Numbered from the stretch's first letter, positions 1-10,159 are shown. The stretch is 64,000 nucleotides of DNA from Paenibacillus kyungheensis (GCF_028606985.1 NZ_CP117416.1:3510001-3574000); one strand, 5' to 3'. Made by a program: numbers and translations. Notes: a model not told the origin generated them from the sequence alone.

Positions 1-40
1 TAAAGAATTTACATAAAATATATAGAAAAAGGGGTGCAGA

Positions 41-1105
41 ATGAAGAAACATTTATCTACGATTTTATTGGCTATCTTTTTTGTGTTTAGTGCTATTGCT
101 CATTATGCACATTTGAATCCTATTCTACAATTTGTAGTCTCGGCTATAGCTGTTGTATTAGTCGCTGGATTTCTAGGACGGGCTACAGAAAGTGTAGCTC
201 ATTATGCAGGACAACGTTTAGGTGGATTTCTTAACGCTACCTTTGGTAATGCCGCAGAATTAATTATCGCTATCATGTTGCTACGTGAAGGATTATACGA
301 TATGGTCAAAGCCAGCTTAACCGGCTCGATTATCGGTAACCTATTACTGGTACTTGGTCTTAGTATTTTTGCAGGTGGCGTGAAGCATAAGATTCAGAAC
401 TTTAATGTAGCGCTTGCTAATATGAACGGTTCTTTGATGATTGTAGCTGTCATCGCACTATTTGTGCCTGCTTTGTTTTTGAATACTCATTCGATCACTC
501 CTACCGAAGTCGATACACTTAGTCTGATTGTAGCCGGACTATTGATCGCTGCGTATGTTGCCTGGTTGATCTTCTCGATGATTACACACAAAAAGTATCT
601 TGAAGATGTGAAAGATCCCAAAGCACCTGAAGATCATGAAGAACCCAAATGGTCTAAAAATAAATCTATTTTGTTTTTGGTGATTGCTACTGTCATGACT
701 GCTTTTGTCAGTGAATGGCTTGTAGGTACGCTTGAGACATTTACAACAGACTTTGGATTCAGTGAATTATTTGTCGGTGCATTTGTAGTAGCGATTATTG
801 GTAATGCTGCTGAACATAGTGCTGCGATTATGCTAGCCATGAAAAACAAAATTGGTGCATCGGTTGAGATTGCTGTCGGTAGTAGTCTACAGATTGCTCT
901 CTTTGTAGCGCCAGTACTGATTTTTGTGAGCTTTTTCTTAGGCAATACGATGGATATTGTATTTACGACTCTAGAACTTGTCGCGATTATGGTATCTGTA
1001 TTTATCGCCAAATCTATTATTCAAGATGGTTCGACCAACTGGTATGAAGGGCTATTGTTATTAGTCACTTATATTATTCTCGGTGTCTCTTTCTATCTTG
1101 TCTAA
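41..1105 (+). CDS. cax: Calcium/proton antiporter (CaCA/CAX family)
   Basis: Membrane exchanger expected to expel cytosolic Ca2+ in return for protons. The 354-residue protein is almost entirely hydrophobic segments (about 11), split by an acidic, charged loop near residues 185-210. Each half carries the family signature: GNAAELIIAI near residue 68 and GNAAEHSAAIM near residue 250, the repeated acidic-helix motifs that bind the cation. Length matches bacterial Cax/ChaA (YfkE type). An AGGGG ribosome site lies about 8 bases before the ATG. It stands alone and converges on ylaN, with a shared hairpin between them. Ion specificity is inferred from the family. Confidence 0.9.
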   Translation: MKKHLSTILLAIFFVFSAIAHYAHLNPILQFVVSAIAVVLVAGFLGRATESVAHYAGQRLGGFLNATFGNAAELIIAIMLLREGLYDMVKASLTGSIIGNLLLVLGLSIFAGGVKHKIQNFNVALANMNGSLMIVAVIALFVPALFLNTHSITPTEVDTLSLIVAGLLIAAYVAWLIFSMITHKKYLEDVKDPKAPEDHEEPKWSKNKSILFLVIATVMTAFVSEWLVGTLETFTTDFGFSELFVGAFVVAIIGNAAEHSAAIMLAMKNKIGASVEIAVGSSLQIALFVAPVLIFVSFFLGNTMDIVFTTLELVAIMVSVFIAKSIIQDGSTNWYEGLLLLVTYIILGVSFYLV

Positions 1106-1116
1106 ATTAAAACAAA

Positions 1117-1160
1117 CCAAAAACGCCTGTGCCCTCTTCTGAAGGTACAGGCGTTTCTAT
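1117..1160. terminator. Bidirectional terminator between cax and ylaN
   Basis: A 13-base inverted repeat (AAACGCCTGTGCC at 1121-1133, GGTACAGGCGTTT at 1144-1156) with one mismatch. The T-run is stronger in the minus direction (ylaN). Confidence 0.75.
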
Positions 1161-1174
1161 GTAACGAAAGTCTG

Positions 1175-1474
1175 CTACTCAGCAGACTGTTGTTTATTAT
1201 TCATGGCTTCATACAACACAGACAAATTACGCTCCAGGTTGCTGATCAGCTGTTTGCCTACAGGCTCAGAAACAAATCCAGCACGTATAGCAAAATCTAC
1301 TTCTTTGGAAAAGCCGTATACTTGAGTATCCAGAACTTCCTCGTACAGAGGACAGTAACGAGTATCCAAATTCTCCATCTGTATTTCAATTAATTTTTCA
1401 ATTTTATTTGCATCTTCTTGTAGAAGATTCAATGCTTTTATATTCAACTGCTCTTGTAAATCAGATGAAGTCAT
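1175..1474 (-). CDS. ylaN: YlaN family protein (DUF1507), Fur-associated iron regulator
   Basis: A 99-residue helical protein closely matching Bacillus YlaN, including the conserved core CPLYEEVLDTQ followed by a GFSKEVDFAIR-type stretch. In Bacillus and Staphylococcus YlaN is reported to bind iron and Fur and relieve Fur repression; that role is taken from the family, not seen here. I chose the ATG at 1474 because a GGGGGGA ribosome site lies 6-7 bases upstream; the ATG five codons earlier overlaps that site. It stands as a single gene, and no Fur box was recognised nearby. Confidence 0.85.
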   Translation of the reverse strand: MTSSDLQEQLNIKALNLLQEDANKIEKLIEIQMENLDTRYCPLYEEVLDTQVYGFSKEVDFAIRAGFVSEPVGKQLISNLERNLSVLYEAMNNKQQSAE

Positions 1475-1625
1475 GCTCTTCCCCCCCATGTTCGAGAATC
1501 GTCAGTCACTACTACTATTAATATTAGACGAAATTGGAGGCTAATACAAGAACCCCTAACGAAATTAAAGGAATTTACATTATATTTTAACTATTTATTG
1601 AAAAATAGAATTCGGATTGATCCAT

Positions 1626-1664
1626 ACAAAAAATGCTGCGATTCACAAGGAATCAGCAGCATTT
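1626..1664 (-). terminator. Terminator after the HPr-like gene
   Basis: Near-perfect stem (AAATGCTGCGATTC paired with GAATCAGCAGCATTT) followed on the minus strand by a T-run. Confidence 0.8.
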
Positions 1665-1670
1665 CGTTAA

Positions 1671-1928
1671 TCATTGACCTTCTGCAAGTTTTACGGCAAG
1701 TCCGTGCTTTTCAAAAGCAGCAACTACTGCTTTTTTAGCCTCTTCTTCGTCTGGTCCATGTACATGGAGCTCATAATCTTGATTTTTCACAAGTGTTGTA
1801 AATAGCCCCAAAATACTTTTAACATCAATAAATTTAGATTCGTGTTGTAAAACAATAGAAGAAGTGAACTGACCTGCTGTCTGTGCGATTTCAACTACTG
1901 CGGCATTATTCGTATTACTTGTTGCCAT
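1671..1928 (-). CDS. HPr-like protein lacking the phosphorylatable histidine
   Basis: An 85-residue protein with an HPr-type fold pattern. The second half aligns well with HPr: DVKSILGLF around the regulatory serine (Ser38 here, Ser46 in HPr) and a GPDEEEAKKAV helix. The HPr active-site loop GIHARPA is replaced by NTNNAAV, so Asn7 stands where the PEP-phosphorylated His15 should be. It therefore should not pass phosphate in the PTS, but might still be phosphorylated on serine, as Crh is in Bacillus (Crh has Gln at 15). A CcpA co-factor role is inference. The ribosome site is GGAGGG. It stands alone, with its own terminator. Confidence 0.8.
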   Translation of the reverse strand: MATSNTNNAAVVEIAQTAGQFTSSIVLQHESKFIDVKSILGLFTTLVKNQDYELHVHGPDEEEAKKAVVAAFEKHGLAVKLAEGQ

Positions 1929-2044
1929 TTGAGAACCCTCCTACTCCGACTAAAATTTTCAACAATTCAGGTTTTCCATTTACATCATAATTGAATACGC
2001 TTTCTTATGCAACCCATTTCTTACAGCGTATGAGAGCGATAAAA

Positions 2045-2103
2045 AGAGGTTACGATTGTGAATAGCGTATAAGATGCTCTCAACAATATATAACCTCTTT
2101 TAC
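2045..2103 (-). terminator. Terminator after the M29 aminopeptidase
   Basis: AAAAGAGGTTA and TAACCTCTTTT arms enclose a loop of about 38 bases; a T-run follows on the minus strand. The long loop makes it less typical. Confidence 0.6.
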
Positions 2104-2136
2104 CATTTTCAATCTTTTATAGTATTTATTAAAAGA

Positions 2137-3252
2137 TTATTTCAAGTTCTCTGGATTAAGCGCTTCTAGTTCTGGCAATACAAAGATTCCGTCTTTGCGA
2201 ATCAATACATCATCAAAGTAAATCTCACCGCCACCGTATTCTGGACGTTGAATAAATACTAGATCCCAGTGAATCGAAGAACGATTACCGTTATCTGTTT
2301 CTTCATATGCTTGTCCTGGCGTGAAGTGGAAACTACCTGCGATTTTTTCATCAAACAAAATATCGTTCATCGGATGCAAAATATGAGGATGGAATCCAAT
2401 TGCAAATTCTCCGATATGACGAGCACCATCATCTGAATCCAAAATGCTGTTTAATTTCTCAGTATCATTACTTGTTGCTTCAACAATTTTACCATTTTCA
2501 AAACGGAAAGTGATGCCTTCAAAAGTAGTACCGTTATATACCGTTGGTGTGTTATAGCTGATAACGCCATTAACCGAATCACGAACCGGCGCGCTAAATA
2601 CTTCACCATCTGGAATATTGCGTTGACCGGAACATTTTTTAGCACCGATATCTTTGATAGAGAATTGCAAATCTGTATTTTTACCGACTAAGCGAACTTT
2701 GTCTGTACGGATCATTAATTGCTCTAACGCATCTTGAGCTTTGTCCATTTTAGCGTAATCTAGATTACATACGTCAAAATAGAAATCTTCAAATGCTTCT
2801 GTGCTCATTCCTGCCAATTGTGCCATGCTTGCATTTGGATAACGAAGCACTACCCATTTGGTATGTTTAACACGTTGCTCGCTATGAACAGCATGTTGAT
2901 AAATACTGTTGTACAACTTTTGTTTGTCATCAGGAACATCGGATAGATCATTGATATTTTCGCCTGCACGAATACCAATATATCCTTGCATCTGCTTCAT
3001 ACGCTCTAGATCAAGTGCAGCCCATGTTTTCATGCTTGATTCTGTCGCATTCATCAACATAGCACGTTGTACTTTACGATCAGTCAATTGAACAAACACA
3101 TTACCGCCTCGTTCGCCAATCGCATGAATCACTGCATTTAATAGATCACGTTCATTACCGATCATTTCGACCAAAACATTTTCCCCTGGTTGTACATCGA
3201 TTGAATATTCAACCAAATTTTTGGCTAATACTTTTACTCTAGGATCTTGCAT
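2137..3252 (-). CDS. M29 family metallo-aminopeptidase (AmpS/PepS type)
   Basis: A cytoplasmic aminopeptidase of the thermophilic aminopeptidase family, removing N-terminal residues from peptides with a two-metal centre. Family features are visible: RNIPDGEVFSAPV (metal-ligand Glu region, about residue 235), FENGKIVEA, an IGEFAIG block containing the second Glu, and HWDL and D ligands near the C-terminus. The ATG at 3252 gives 371 residues, the normal family length, with GAGGGG about 10 bases upstream. The 16-residue upstream extension (positively charged, starting MFKKIFKK) is not supported by a ribosome site. Single gene with its own terminator. Confidence 0.88.
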   Translation of the reverse strand: MQDPRVKVLAKNLVEYSIDVQPGENVLVEMIGNERDLLNAVIHAIGERGGNVFVQLTDRKVQRAMLMNATESSMKTWAALDLERMKQMQGYIGIRAGENINDLSDVPDDKQKLYNSIYQHAVHSEQRVKHTKWVVLRYPNASMAQLAGMSTEAFEDFYFDVCNLDYAKMDKAQDALEQLMIRTDKVRLVGKNTDLQFSIKDIGAKKCSGQRNIPDGEVFSAPVRDSVNGVISYNTPTVYNGTTFEGITFRFENGKIVEATSNDTEKLNSILDSDDGARHIGEFAIGFHPHILHPMNDILFDEKIAGSFHFTPGQAYEETDNGNRSSIHWDLVFIQRPEYGGGEIYFDDVLIRKDGIFVLPELEALNPENLK

Positions 3253-3368
3253 CACATATCTTCCCCTCGTAAATAGTTTTTTAAATATTTTTTTGAACAA
3301 CGGTTAATTATTCAAAAAACATTGTATCACGATGTTAAGTTTCTTGTCTTTACCTGTCGTTATAAAAT

Positions 3369-3428
3369 AAAAAAAGTAGCTCTAGCATCTATATCGCTTA
3401 TCGATAATGATCCTATAGAACTACTTCT
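3369..3428 (-). terminator. Terminator after the diguanylate cyclase gene
   Basis: AAGTAG and CTACTT outer arms with further internal pairing (CTCTAG, CTATAG), followed by a long T-run on the minus strand. Confidence 0.65.
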
Positions 3429-3432
3429 TATA

Positions 3433-5403
3433 TTATTCTCTTGGACTTTCATCAATACAGACTTGATTACGTCCACTTTTTTTAGCCTGATATAGCGCCA
3501 TATCTGCACGATAAAATAAAGATTCTACACTTACTTTTTTGTCTTTGCGATCCCAGGCTGCAATTCCGCAAGAAACAGTCACTGTTGGATCTGTTTCCTG
3601 TTCGATTTTTTCACGAATCCGTTCAGCGATCACTTCTGTTTTCTCTGCATCAATCTGAGGGAAATAGACCGCTAATTCTTCTCCGCCCCATCGGGCTGCA
3701 ATATCGTCTTCACGAATAGAAGATTGAATCATTTTACTGACTTGCTTCAAAATCTCATCGCCGATCTGATGACCATACGTATCGTTCACCTGCTTGAATT
3801 TATCTATATCGACCATCAATAACGTTCCGCTATCTTCTTTGCTTTGATAGCTGTGGATCTTTTCGTCTAGATAGCGACGTAGATATAACCCTGTGAGCGC
3901 GTCACGGCTTGCCATACGTCTTACTTCATCATGTAGGGTTGCATTGGCTACTGCTAGTCCAATGTGCGTTGTAATGACTTGTAATAGCTTAAAATTACCA
4001 TATGAAAAGTAATGACTGGTACGATGACCTAAAAAGATCGATCCATTAACTTCTCCACCACTCATTAATGGAGAAGCGATCATCGAACAAGAACCTGAAG
4101 CATTCATAAATAACGATTCCAGACTAGGATTTTGGCAATAATCAGATAAGATCACAGGCTCTTTGGTTCGATACAGTAATCCGGTATATCCATGATCTTT
4201 CCCTACTGACTTGCCTTCCATACTTGGAACATTACCGGTGACCACTTCAAATTGCTCTGTCTCTGGATTCAGATGGAGTACTGCGACGGTCTCTGCTTTG
4301 AATACATCAAGTAATTCTTTACCTGCAATATCAAAAATCTCGTTCAATTGCAGACTTTGGTTGAGCCTTCTTGTAATCTCATTGATGAGACGCAGATCTT
4401 CGTTGAGCAATTGTGATTGTTCATATAATTTAGCATTTTCAAATGTACGTCCAGCCGCTTCTGCCATAATCCTCATGAGCTCTATATCTTCTTCCTCTAA
4501 AGGAGACTCAGACAATAGATGAAATACACCATAGATCGCTTGCTTCCCGATTAGAGGAATCGCTACTTCCATTCGATCAGACCCTTGAGCTTTGGCGTGT
4601 ATTTCCATAAGTGGTTGCCCTGCTGTAAAAGCACGTACACACATATCTTCTTTTGGATTTTGCAACGATAAAGGCTTTACTCTAGCATTGTTGCTTTTAT
4701 TATCTTGTGATACTAGCAATTCAAATTCTACCTGTGGATACATCTGATCTACGATAGCAAAAAGCTCATTGATCAAAGCATCGATATCGAATTTGTCGTG
4801 CATACGTTGAATCACTTGAAACAAGACAGAGCGACGCTGGGCTTCACGCTCTGCTAGTGTTTTGGAATGTAACATATCCGCTACAAATGTATATTCGAAG
4901 CGACGGTAAAATAGACTTTTATAATGCAACACAAGCAATTTAATTTCTTCTGTCAATAATACATCGGAGTCACGATTTAATTGAGCACATCCCATCATCG
5001 CAAATTGTTGATGATGACGGCGGGTATAAATAGGAACCATCGTATATCGATAAAGTCCTTCTTCATATTCAATCACATGCTCCTGATTCGTATGAGGAGT
5101 TAAGGTTGCTATATCTATCTTTGGTATCAAATGATCACTTGTCTGATCTCCGCCTATATATTTATGCATATGATTTATTAAAAACCAATGTGCATTACCT
5201 ATCCGCATTTGAGAATGATTTTGTTGTTGCCAATCTTCCAGACTTTCTTGCAACAGTGGTTCAATATGCGGAAAATCTTCAGGATTAATATCCAGATTTT
5301 GCAGCCAGAACGTTTCGTCAGCAGTTGATACAACCGGATAGGAGGCATGTCCTTCTTCGGTACGCCAGGCTTGCACCGGATAATTCCATTGATTGTCTGA
5401 CAT
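3433..5403 (-). CDS. GAF-GAF-GGDEF diguanylate cyclase
   Basis: A predicted cytoplasmic enzyme that makes cyclic di-GMP from two GTP. No membrane segments are seen. Residues 1-175 form an uncharacterised N-terminal region, followed by two GAF-type sensor domains (roughly 190-330 and 345-490) and a C-terminal GGDEF domain beginning at SRDALTGLYLRRYLD. The signature loop is RWGGEEL (about residue 573), an active variant of GGDEF. A REDD sequence lies exactly five residues before it, fitting the RxxD inhibitory c-di-GMP site. The ligand sensed by the GAF domains is unknown. It is a single gene; its target is not nearby. Confidence 0.88.
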   Translation of the reverse strand: MSDNQWNYPVQAWRTEEGHASYPVVSTADETFWLQNLDINPEDFPHIEPLLQESLEDWQQQNHSQMRIGNAHWFLINHMHKYIGGDQTSDHLIPKIDIATLTPHTNQEHVIEYEEGLYRYTMVPIYTRRHHQQFAMMGCAQLNRDSDVLLTEEIKLLVLHYKSLFYRRFEYTFVADMLHSKTLAEREAQRRSVLFQVIQRMHDKFDIDALINELFAIVDQMYPQVEFELLVSQDNKSNNARVKPLSLQNPKEDMCVRAFTAGQPLMEIHAKAQGSDRMEVAIPLIGKQAIYGVFHLLSESPLEEEDIELMRIMAEAAGRTFENAKLYEQSQLLNEDLRLINEITRRLNQSLQLNEIFDIAGKELLDVFKAETVAVLHLNPETEQFEVVTGNVPSMEGKSVGKDHGYTGLLYRTKEPVILSDYCQNPSLESLFMNASGSCSMIASPLMSGGEVNGSIFLGHRTSHYFSYGNFKLLQVITTHIGLAVANATLHDEVRRMASRDALTGLYLRRYLDEKIHSYQSKEDSGTLLMVDIDKFKQVNDTYGHQIGDEILKQVSKMIQSSIREDDIAARWGGEELAVYFPQIDAEKTEVIAERIREKIEQETDPTVTVSCGIAAWDRKDKKVSVESLFYRADMALYQAKKSGRNQVCIDESPRE

Positions 5404-5554
5404 ATAAAATGCCTCCTTTCACGAATACTAATAAGTGACTAAATTTCTTAACATTAATACACTCATTCTACAATTTTATGCTATGGTTTGCACACAATAT
5501 TTAATACATAAATAACCCGTAACAAATTTTACACAAACAATATTTACAAACCTA

Positions 5555-5584
5555 TTGACGACAGATCCCTATTTCCTATATAAT
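5555..5584 (+). promoter_or_regulatory. Promoter of rpsD
   Basis: TTGACG (5555-5560) and TATAAT (5579-5584) are separated by 18 bases, a close match to a SigA promoter. It lies about 220 bases before the rpsD start. Confidence 0.8.
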
Positions 5585-5591
5585 TTATTAT

Positions 5592-5795
5592 TGATGAAGA
5601 CTGGATAGACTTTAATTTGGGGTAACGTTGTTTCACCCTCACGCTTTTTGTTGCTAGCAAGACTGCGGCTGAACATTTTTGCTAGTAGTACGCTTCCTAT
5701 CCGAGCCTACGACAAACAAAACGCGGCAACATGAATCACAGACCCAAAGCCCCGGAATGTTTATATTCAAAATAAAACTTTAATTACGAAGGAGC
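5592..5795 (+). promoter_or_regulatory. Structured 5' leader of rpsD, probable S4 autoregulatory RNA
   Basis: About 200 bases of untranslated leader separate the promoter from rpsD. Helices can be drawn by eye: GGGGT (5619-5623) with ACCC (5635-5638), and CTAGCAA (5654-5660) with TTGCTAG (5679-5685). A late ACCCAAAGCCCC stretch can compete for the early TTTGGGG. In Bacillus, S4 represses its own gene by binding such a pseudoknotted leader. The assignment rests on position and pairing, not a family-model search. Confidence 0.55.
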
Positions 5796-5804
5796 TTATT
5801 ATAA

Positions 5805-6404
5805 ATGTCACGTTACACTGGTCCTAAATTTAAATTAAGTCGTCGTCTTGGTATTTCGCTAAGCGGCAATGGTAAAGATTTGAAACGTCCTTTCCCTCCA
5901 GGTCAACACGGAGCGAACCAACGTCGTAAAATGAGTAACTATGGTATGCAATTACAAGAAAAACAAAAATTGCGTCACATGTATGGTTTGGGCGAAAAAC
6001 AATTCCGTACTTTGTTCTCTAAAGCACAAAAAATTCAAGGTATTGCTGGTGAAAACTTCATGTTCTTGCTAGAAAGCCGCTTGGATAACTTGGCTTACCG
6101 TATTGGTTTTGCTAACAGCCGCGCTGGAGCACGTCAATTGGTATCCCACGGTCATATCACTGTTAACGGTAAAAAAGTAGATATCGCTTCTTACTCCGTA
6201 AAACCAGGTGATGTTATTGGTCTTCGTGAAAGAAGCCGTAGCTTGTCTTCTGTTAAAGAAGCTATCGAAAACCGTTCACACTTGCCTGCTTACATCGAGT
6301 ACAACGAAAACGCTGTTGAAGGTAAATATATCCGTTTGCCAGAGCGTTCTGAATTGTCTCAAGAAATCGACGAAAAACAAATCGTTGAGTTCTACAACCG
6401 TTAA
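5805..6404 (+). CDS. rpsD: 30S ribosomal protein S4
   Basis: A primary binder of 16S rRNA needed for early 30S assembly. The 199-residue sequence is typical: [16 protein letters not shown] at the start and an S4 RNA-binding domain around residues 90-150 ([20 protein letters not shown], then [13 protein letters not shown]). The C-terminus ends EIVEFYNR-like (KQIVEFYNR). A GGAG ribosome site precedes the ATG. It stands alone, with its own promoter, long leader and terminator, as usual for rpsD in bacilli, where it is separate from the main ribosomal operons. Confidence 0.98.
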   Translation: MSRYTGPKFKLSRRLGISLSGNGKDLKRPFPPGQHGANQRRKMSNYGMQLQEKQKLRHMYGLGEKQFRTLFSKAQKIQGIAGENFMFLLESRLDNLAYRIGFANSRAGARQLVSHGHITVNGKKVDIASYSVKPGDVIGLRERSRSLSSVKEAIENRSHLPAYIEYNENAVEGKYIRLPERSELSQEIDEKQIVEFYNR

Positions 6405-6417
6405 GATTTAAATTCAA

Positions 6418-6449
6418 AGCTGTCAGAGAATTCTCTGACAGCTTTTTTT
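6418..6449 (+). terminator. rpsD terminator
   Basis: A perfect 26-base palindrome (6418-6443, TGTCAGAGAA/TTCTCTGACA core) runs directly into a T-run. Confidence 0.92.
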
Positions 6450-6472
6450 ATTTGGTTATTGAGCACAACACC

Positions 6473-6505
6473 AAAAAACCGCCAGCATATTGCAGGCGGT
6501 TTTTT
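6473..6505. terminator. Terminator after the chemoreceptor gene (bidirectional)
   Basis: AAAAAACCGCC and GGCGGTTTTTT arms; symmetrical A/T tails allow termination in both directions. Confidence 0.85.
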
Positions 6506-6557
6506 GGTCTATCCTATCCATTTGAATCTATTTCATCATCATAAAGGGATCATATTA

Positions 6558-8615
6558 TCAAGTACGGAATTTAGAAATAAGTTCATTCAAAGCATCTGAT
6601 ACAGCATCTAAAGATTGTGCGGAAGCTTGTAACTGCTGTAAAGATTGTGACTGTTGTGTAGAACGTTCTGTTGCACTTGCTGCACGCACTGCTGATGATT
6701 TAGCAATATCCGCCAGGTTGTTCAAAGACGCTGTCACTTCTTCTGCGCCAGCTGACATTTGTTCAGATGCAGATGATACTTCTTGAATCTCACCAGCTAC
6801 ACTTTCAATATCTCCACTAATAGAAGCAAACATCTGCTTCGTATCTTCTAACATGATGATACCGTCGGTAACCTGTGTTGATCCATCTTTCATCCCATTT
6901 ACTACAGCAGACGTTTCTGCTTGCATAGAGACGATCTGTTCAGTAATCAATCTAGCCGAATCTCCAACGTTATTCGCTAGATTACTGATCTCAGACGCAA
7001 CTACAGCGAATCCGCGACCTGCTTCTCCTGCTCGTGCTGCTTCAATAGAAGCATTCAGAGCAAGCAATGTCGTCTGTTTGTTAATCGATTGAATCATATC
7101 TATAATGCTACTGATCTGTTGAGAACGTTCATTTAGTGAAGCCGCCATACGTCCTGCTTCATCCATGACTTCTTTAGCTCTATCGATTTGCTGAACTGCT
7201 TTGTTCAGATGCTGGTTACCCTGCTCTGCTTTTTGCTCAATAATAACTGTAGCTTCCGATACTTCTTGTACCGATTCTGCGATCCGTTGTACACCAATCG
7301 CCATTTCTTCCATTGCTACTGTACTTTCATCAGCAGCTTTTAATTGTAATTCGGCACCACTTTCCATTTGTTGCAACTCTTTGACATTATGACCTGCATC
7401 TGTGGCGGCCATCGTTGAATCTTGAGCAATCTCTGTAGCTGCATTTTGAATCATAGTCGATTGTTGATTCAGATGATTCATAATGCCACTGGTAGACTCT
7501 AGCACTTTGTTAAACTCATTAGCCATCTGACCAAATTCATCGGCTCTTTGATTAGACAATCGTGCAGAATAATCGCCTACAGCCATTTTACGGCTGACTT
7601 CGACTACTTTACGCGTTTCTCGAATCATCCCTATATTATTCCACAAAATCGCGGCACTAATAATGATGATACCGATTGCGCCTACAATAATTAGAATATG
7701 TAGCAATTCTTGAGTAGGCTGTTGAATTTCAGAATCAGGTAATACTACAGCAATTTTCCAACCTGTTTCTTGCACAGTCATATAGAAAACAGTATTTAAT
7801 TCTCCCTGAATATTCACTACTGTACGACCTGTTTGATTTTTGTTAATCAGGTTAGCTACTGTATCCATACCCTCTATTTTTTCATCTTTCAAAGGCATAT
7901 CCGCTACAATCTCAGGTCTACCACTTGCTAGTACTTCGCCTTTACCGCTGACCAATATAGCACGACCGGCTGTACCTATTTTCAGATTGTTTACATAATC
8001 TCGAATATTATTCATACTGATATCTGCCAAAGCGACACCAAGCACTTGACCATCATTATTACGAATCGTTTTACCTGCTGTAATCATTTTGATTTTACTA
8101 ACCGAATCGGTAAATGGTTCTGTATAATAGATTTTATCAAAGTTATTAAGAGTTGCAGTGTAATAAGGTTGTGTTAAATAATCATAAGCGGGATCATCAT
8201 ATTCTGTTGTAGTTGTAATTTTGTCTCCATCTCGGATTGCATAAGCAGACCGATATTTAACACCTTGTTCATACTGATTTTCTGCGAAGAAAATACCTAC
8301 CCCGTACGTAAATGGACTTAACATTTGCCAGCGTTCTGTCAGTTTAAAATAATCGGCAATATCTAGATTATTTCCCAATTCTCCTGTAGCTGCTGCAAGT
8401 GATGATACAATCATTGAATTTTGTTTTAATTGACTGTTTAAGCTCTCATTCAGTCCTATTAATGTGTTATTAGCATTGGTATTGATTTCTGTATTAAGCT
8501 TCTCCTTTGCAAATTGGTACGATAACACACTAATGCCTACAAGAGCGATAATAACAATCGGAAGTAATGTTAATAATGTGCGAGCCTGGATACTTTTAAA
8601 CTTGAATCTACGCAA
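6558..8615 (-). CDS. Methyl-accepting chemotaxis protein with extracellular Cache-type domain
   Basis: A transmembrane chemoreceptor feeding the CheA/CheW pathway. Order: short basic start, membrane helix about 13-33, extracytoplasmic dCache-like sensor about 40-300 (ending in the conserved [11 protein letters not shown] pattern), second helix about 305-327, HAMP about 328-380 and a coiled-coil signalling domain to residue 685. The hairpin tip [20 protein letters not shown] is the strongly conserved CheA/CheW contact. The last residues (KFRT) show no NWETF-type tail. Ligand unknown. Single gene, ATG at 8615. No other chemotaxis gene is in the window. Confidence 0.93.
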   Translation of the reverse strand: MRRFKFKSIQARTLLTLLPIVIIALVGISVLSYQFAKEKLNTEINTNANNTLIGLNESLNSQLKQNSMIVSSLAAATGELGNNLDIADYFKLTERWQMLSPFTYGVGIFFAENQYEQGVKYRSAYAIRDGDKITTTTEYDDPAYDYLTQPYYTATLNNFDKIYYTEPFTDSVSKIKMITAGKTIRNNDGQVLGVALADISMNNIRDYVNNLKIGTAGRAILVSGKGEVLASGRPEIVADMPLKDEKIEGMDTVANLINKNQTGRTVVNIQGELNTVFYMTVQETGWKIAVVLPDSEIQQPTQELLHILIIVGAIGIIIISAAILWNNIGMIRETRKVVEVSRKMAVGDYSARLSNQRADEFGQMANEFNKVLESTSGIMNHLNQQSTMIQNAATEIAQDSTMAATDAGHNVKELQQMESGAELQLKAADESTVAMEEMAIGVQRIAESVQEVSEATVIIEQKAEQGNQHLNKAVQQIDRAKEVMDEAGRMAASLNERSQQISSIIDMIQSINKQTTLLALNASIEAARAGEAGRGFAVVASEISNLANNVGDSARLITEQIVSMQAETSAVVNGMKDGSTQVTDGIIMLEDTKQMFASISGDIESVAGEIQEVSSASEQMSAGAEEVTASLNNLADIAKSSAVRAASATERSTQQSQSLQQLQASAQSLDAVSDALNELISKFRT

Positions 8616-8766
8616 TGTAATTACCTATCCTCTCTTTATCTATAATAAAATCCACATTCTACTTATATCGACAAATTGATACATAAAATTAATAGTTTCA
8701 CTTTGAGATATTGGATAAACAACTGACTATTTTGTCACTGTTTATCCTGTTACCTGTAATGAACAC

Positions 8767-8804
8767 AAAAAACCTTTAGCATTACCGAAGTAATACCAAA
8801 GGTT
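8767..8804 (-). terminator. tyrS terminator
   Basis: On the minus strand AACCTTTGGTATTAC pairs with GTAATGCTAAAGGTT around a TTCG tetraloop, followed by TTTTTTG. Confidence 0.92.
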
Positions 8805-8840
8805 GAAATGTATTTGTATTGAATTTGGATTTAATTTTGA

Positions 8841-10094
8841 TTAAGCTTTTTTGATTTTGGCAAATTTACGTTTACCTACTTGTACGATATCTCCATCAGA
8901 CAGTTCGATACTTGCATTCACATCATCATGTTTTTGCTCGTTAATTTTGAGAGCACCTTGTTGAATACTGCGTCTAGCTTCACTGGTAGATGTTGCAAAT
9001 CCCAAAGTCATGACCAATTTAATAAGACCGATTTGTCCATTTTCCAAAAGATTTTCATCAATGACTACCTCTTGAATATCATCAGGTAATGCACGCTGTT
9101 GGAATACAGTCACAAAATGATTTTTCGCAGCCACTCCTGCTTCTTCATTATGGAACATACGTACATAATTTTGAGCTAGATTCATTTTGGCATCACGTGG
9201 ATGGATAGAACCATCTGCAAGTCCTGCTTTGAGCTTAGCCAGATCTTCATTTGAAATATCTGTTGTTAACTCGTAGTACTTGAGCATCAATTCATCAGGT
9301 ACACTCATGGATTTACCAAAAATTTCGTTCGGCTCTTCGTTAATCCCGATGTAGTTACCCAGACTTTTACTCATTTTCTGAACGCCATCTAATCCTTCAA
9401 TAATCGGTAAAGTGATCGCTACTTGAGTTGCTTTACCGTATTCCTTTTGCAGTGTACGTCCCATCAATAAGTTAAACTTCTGGTCTGTACCACCAATTTC
9501 GATATCACTTTCAAGTGCTACAGAATCCATCCCTTGCATCAACGGGTAGAAAAATTCGTGAATACTGATAGGCTGCCCACCCTGGTAGCGCTTTGTAAAA
9601 TCATCCCGTTCTAACATGCGTGCTACTGTAACTTTGGCAGCTAGATTGACTACATCTGCAAAATTCATCGGGCTTAGCCATTCGGAGTTAAAGTATACTT
9701 TCATTTTGCTAGGATCAAGAATCTTTGTGATCTGCTCTTTGTATGTCTCTGCATTATGTTTAACTTGTTCTTCGGTTAATTGCTTACGTGTCTCTGATTT
9801 ACCTGTTGGATCACCTATTCTTCCGGTAAAGTCACCGATAATCAATTGAACATGATGTCCTAATTCTTGAAATTGACGTAACTTCTGCAAAACAACAGTA
9901 TGTCCAATATGAATATCAGGTGCAGATGGATCAAGACCTAATTTGACCGTTAATGGCTTACCTGTTGCTACTGATTTGATAACTTTTTGACGCAGTGCAT
10001 CTTCAGGAATAATCTCTGCTGTTCCTCGCTCGATTACACTTAATTGTTTTTCTACTTCTGCTTGTTGTGCTGGTGTTAGTTCTTCCCATTTCAT
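8841..10094 (-). CDS. tyrS: Tyrosyl-tRNA synthetase (TyrZ-like class)
   Basis: A cytoplasmic class I synthetase that charges tRNA-Tyr. The 417-residue protein has the HIGH signature (residues 62-65, in [11 protein letters not shown]) and KMSKS near residue 245, then a C-terminal S4-like RNA-binding domain (about 350-417). The N-terminal stretch and [14 protein letters not shown] resemble Bacillus TyrZ more than TyrS, so tyrZ may be the better symbol. The AGGGAG ribosome site and ATG are clear. Expression is controlled by the upstream T-box leader. Whether a second tyrosyl synthetase exists is not visible here. Confidence 0.95.
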   Translation of the reverse strand: MKWEELTPAQQAEVEKQLSVIERGTAEIIPEDALRQKVIKSVATGKPLTVKLGLDPSAPDIHIGHTVVLQKLRQFQELGHHVQLIIGDFTGRIGDPTGKSETRKQLTEEQVKHNAETYKEQITKILDPSKMKVYFNSEWLSPMNFADVVNLAAKVTVARMLERDDFTKRYQGGQPISIHEFFYPLMQGMDSVALESDIEIGGTDQKFNLLMGRTLQKEYGKATQVAITLPIIEGLDGVQKMSKSLGNYIGINEEPNEIFGKSMSVPDELMLKYYELTTDISNEDLAKLKAGLADGSIHPRDAKMNLAQNYVRMFHNEEAGVAAKNHFVTVFQQRALPDDIQEVVIDENLLENGQIGLIKLVMTLGFATSTSEARRSIQQGALKINEQKHDDVNASIELSDGDIVQVGKRKFAKIKKA

Positions 10095-10159
10095 GATCTA
10101 TTCGCTCCCTATCACATCATTATACGGATGACTTCCGTTAGAGTGCCTGCTTGAAAATG

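Noticed and set aside
634-1011. A 125-codon minus-strand frame within the Ca2+/H+ antiporter gene
   Set aside because: It is a shadow of cax: no ribosome site, odd composition, and the antiporter motifs are unambiguous.
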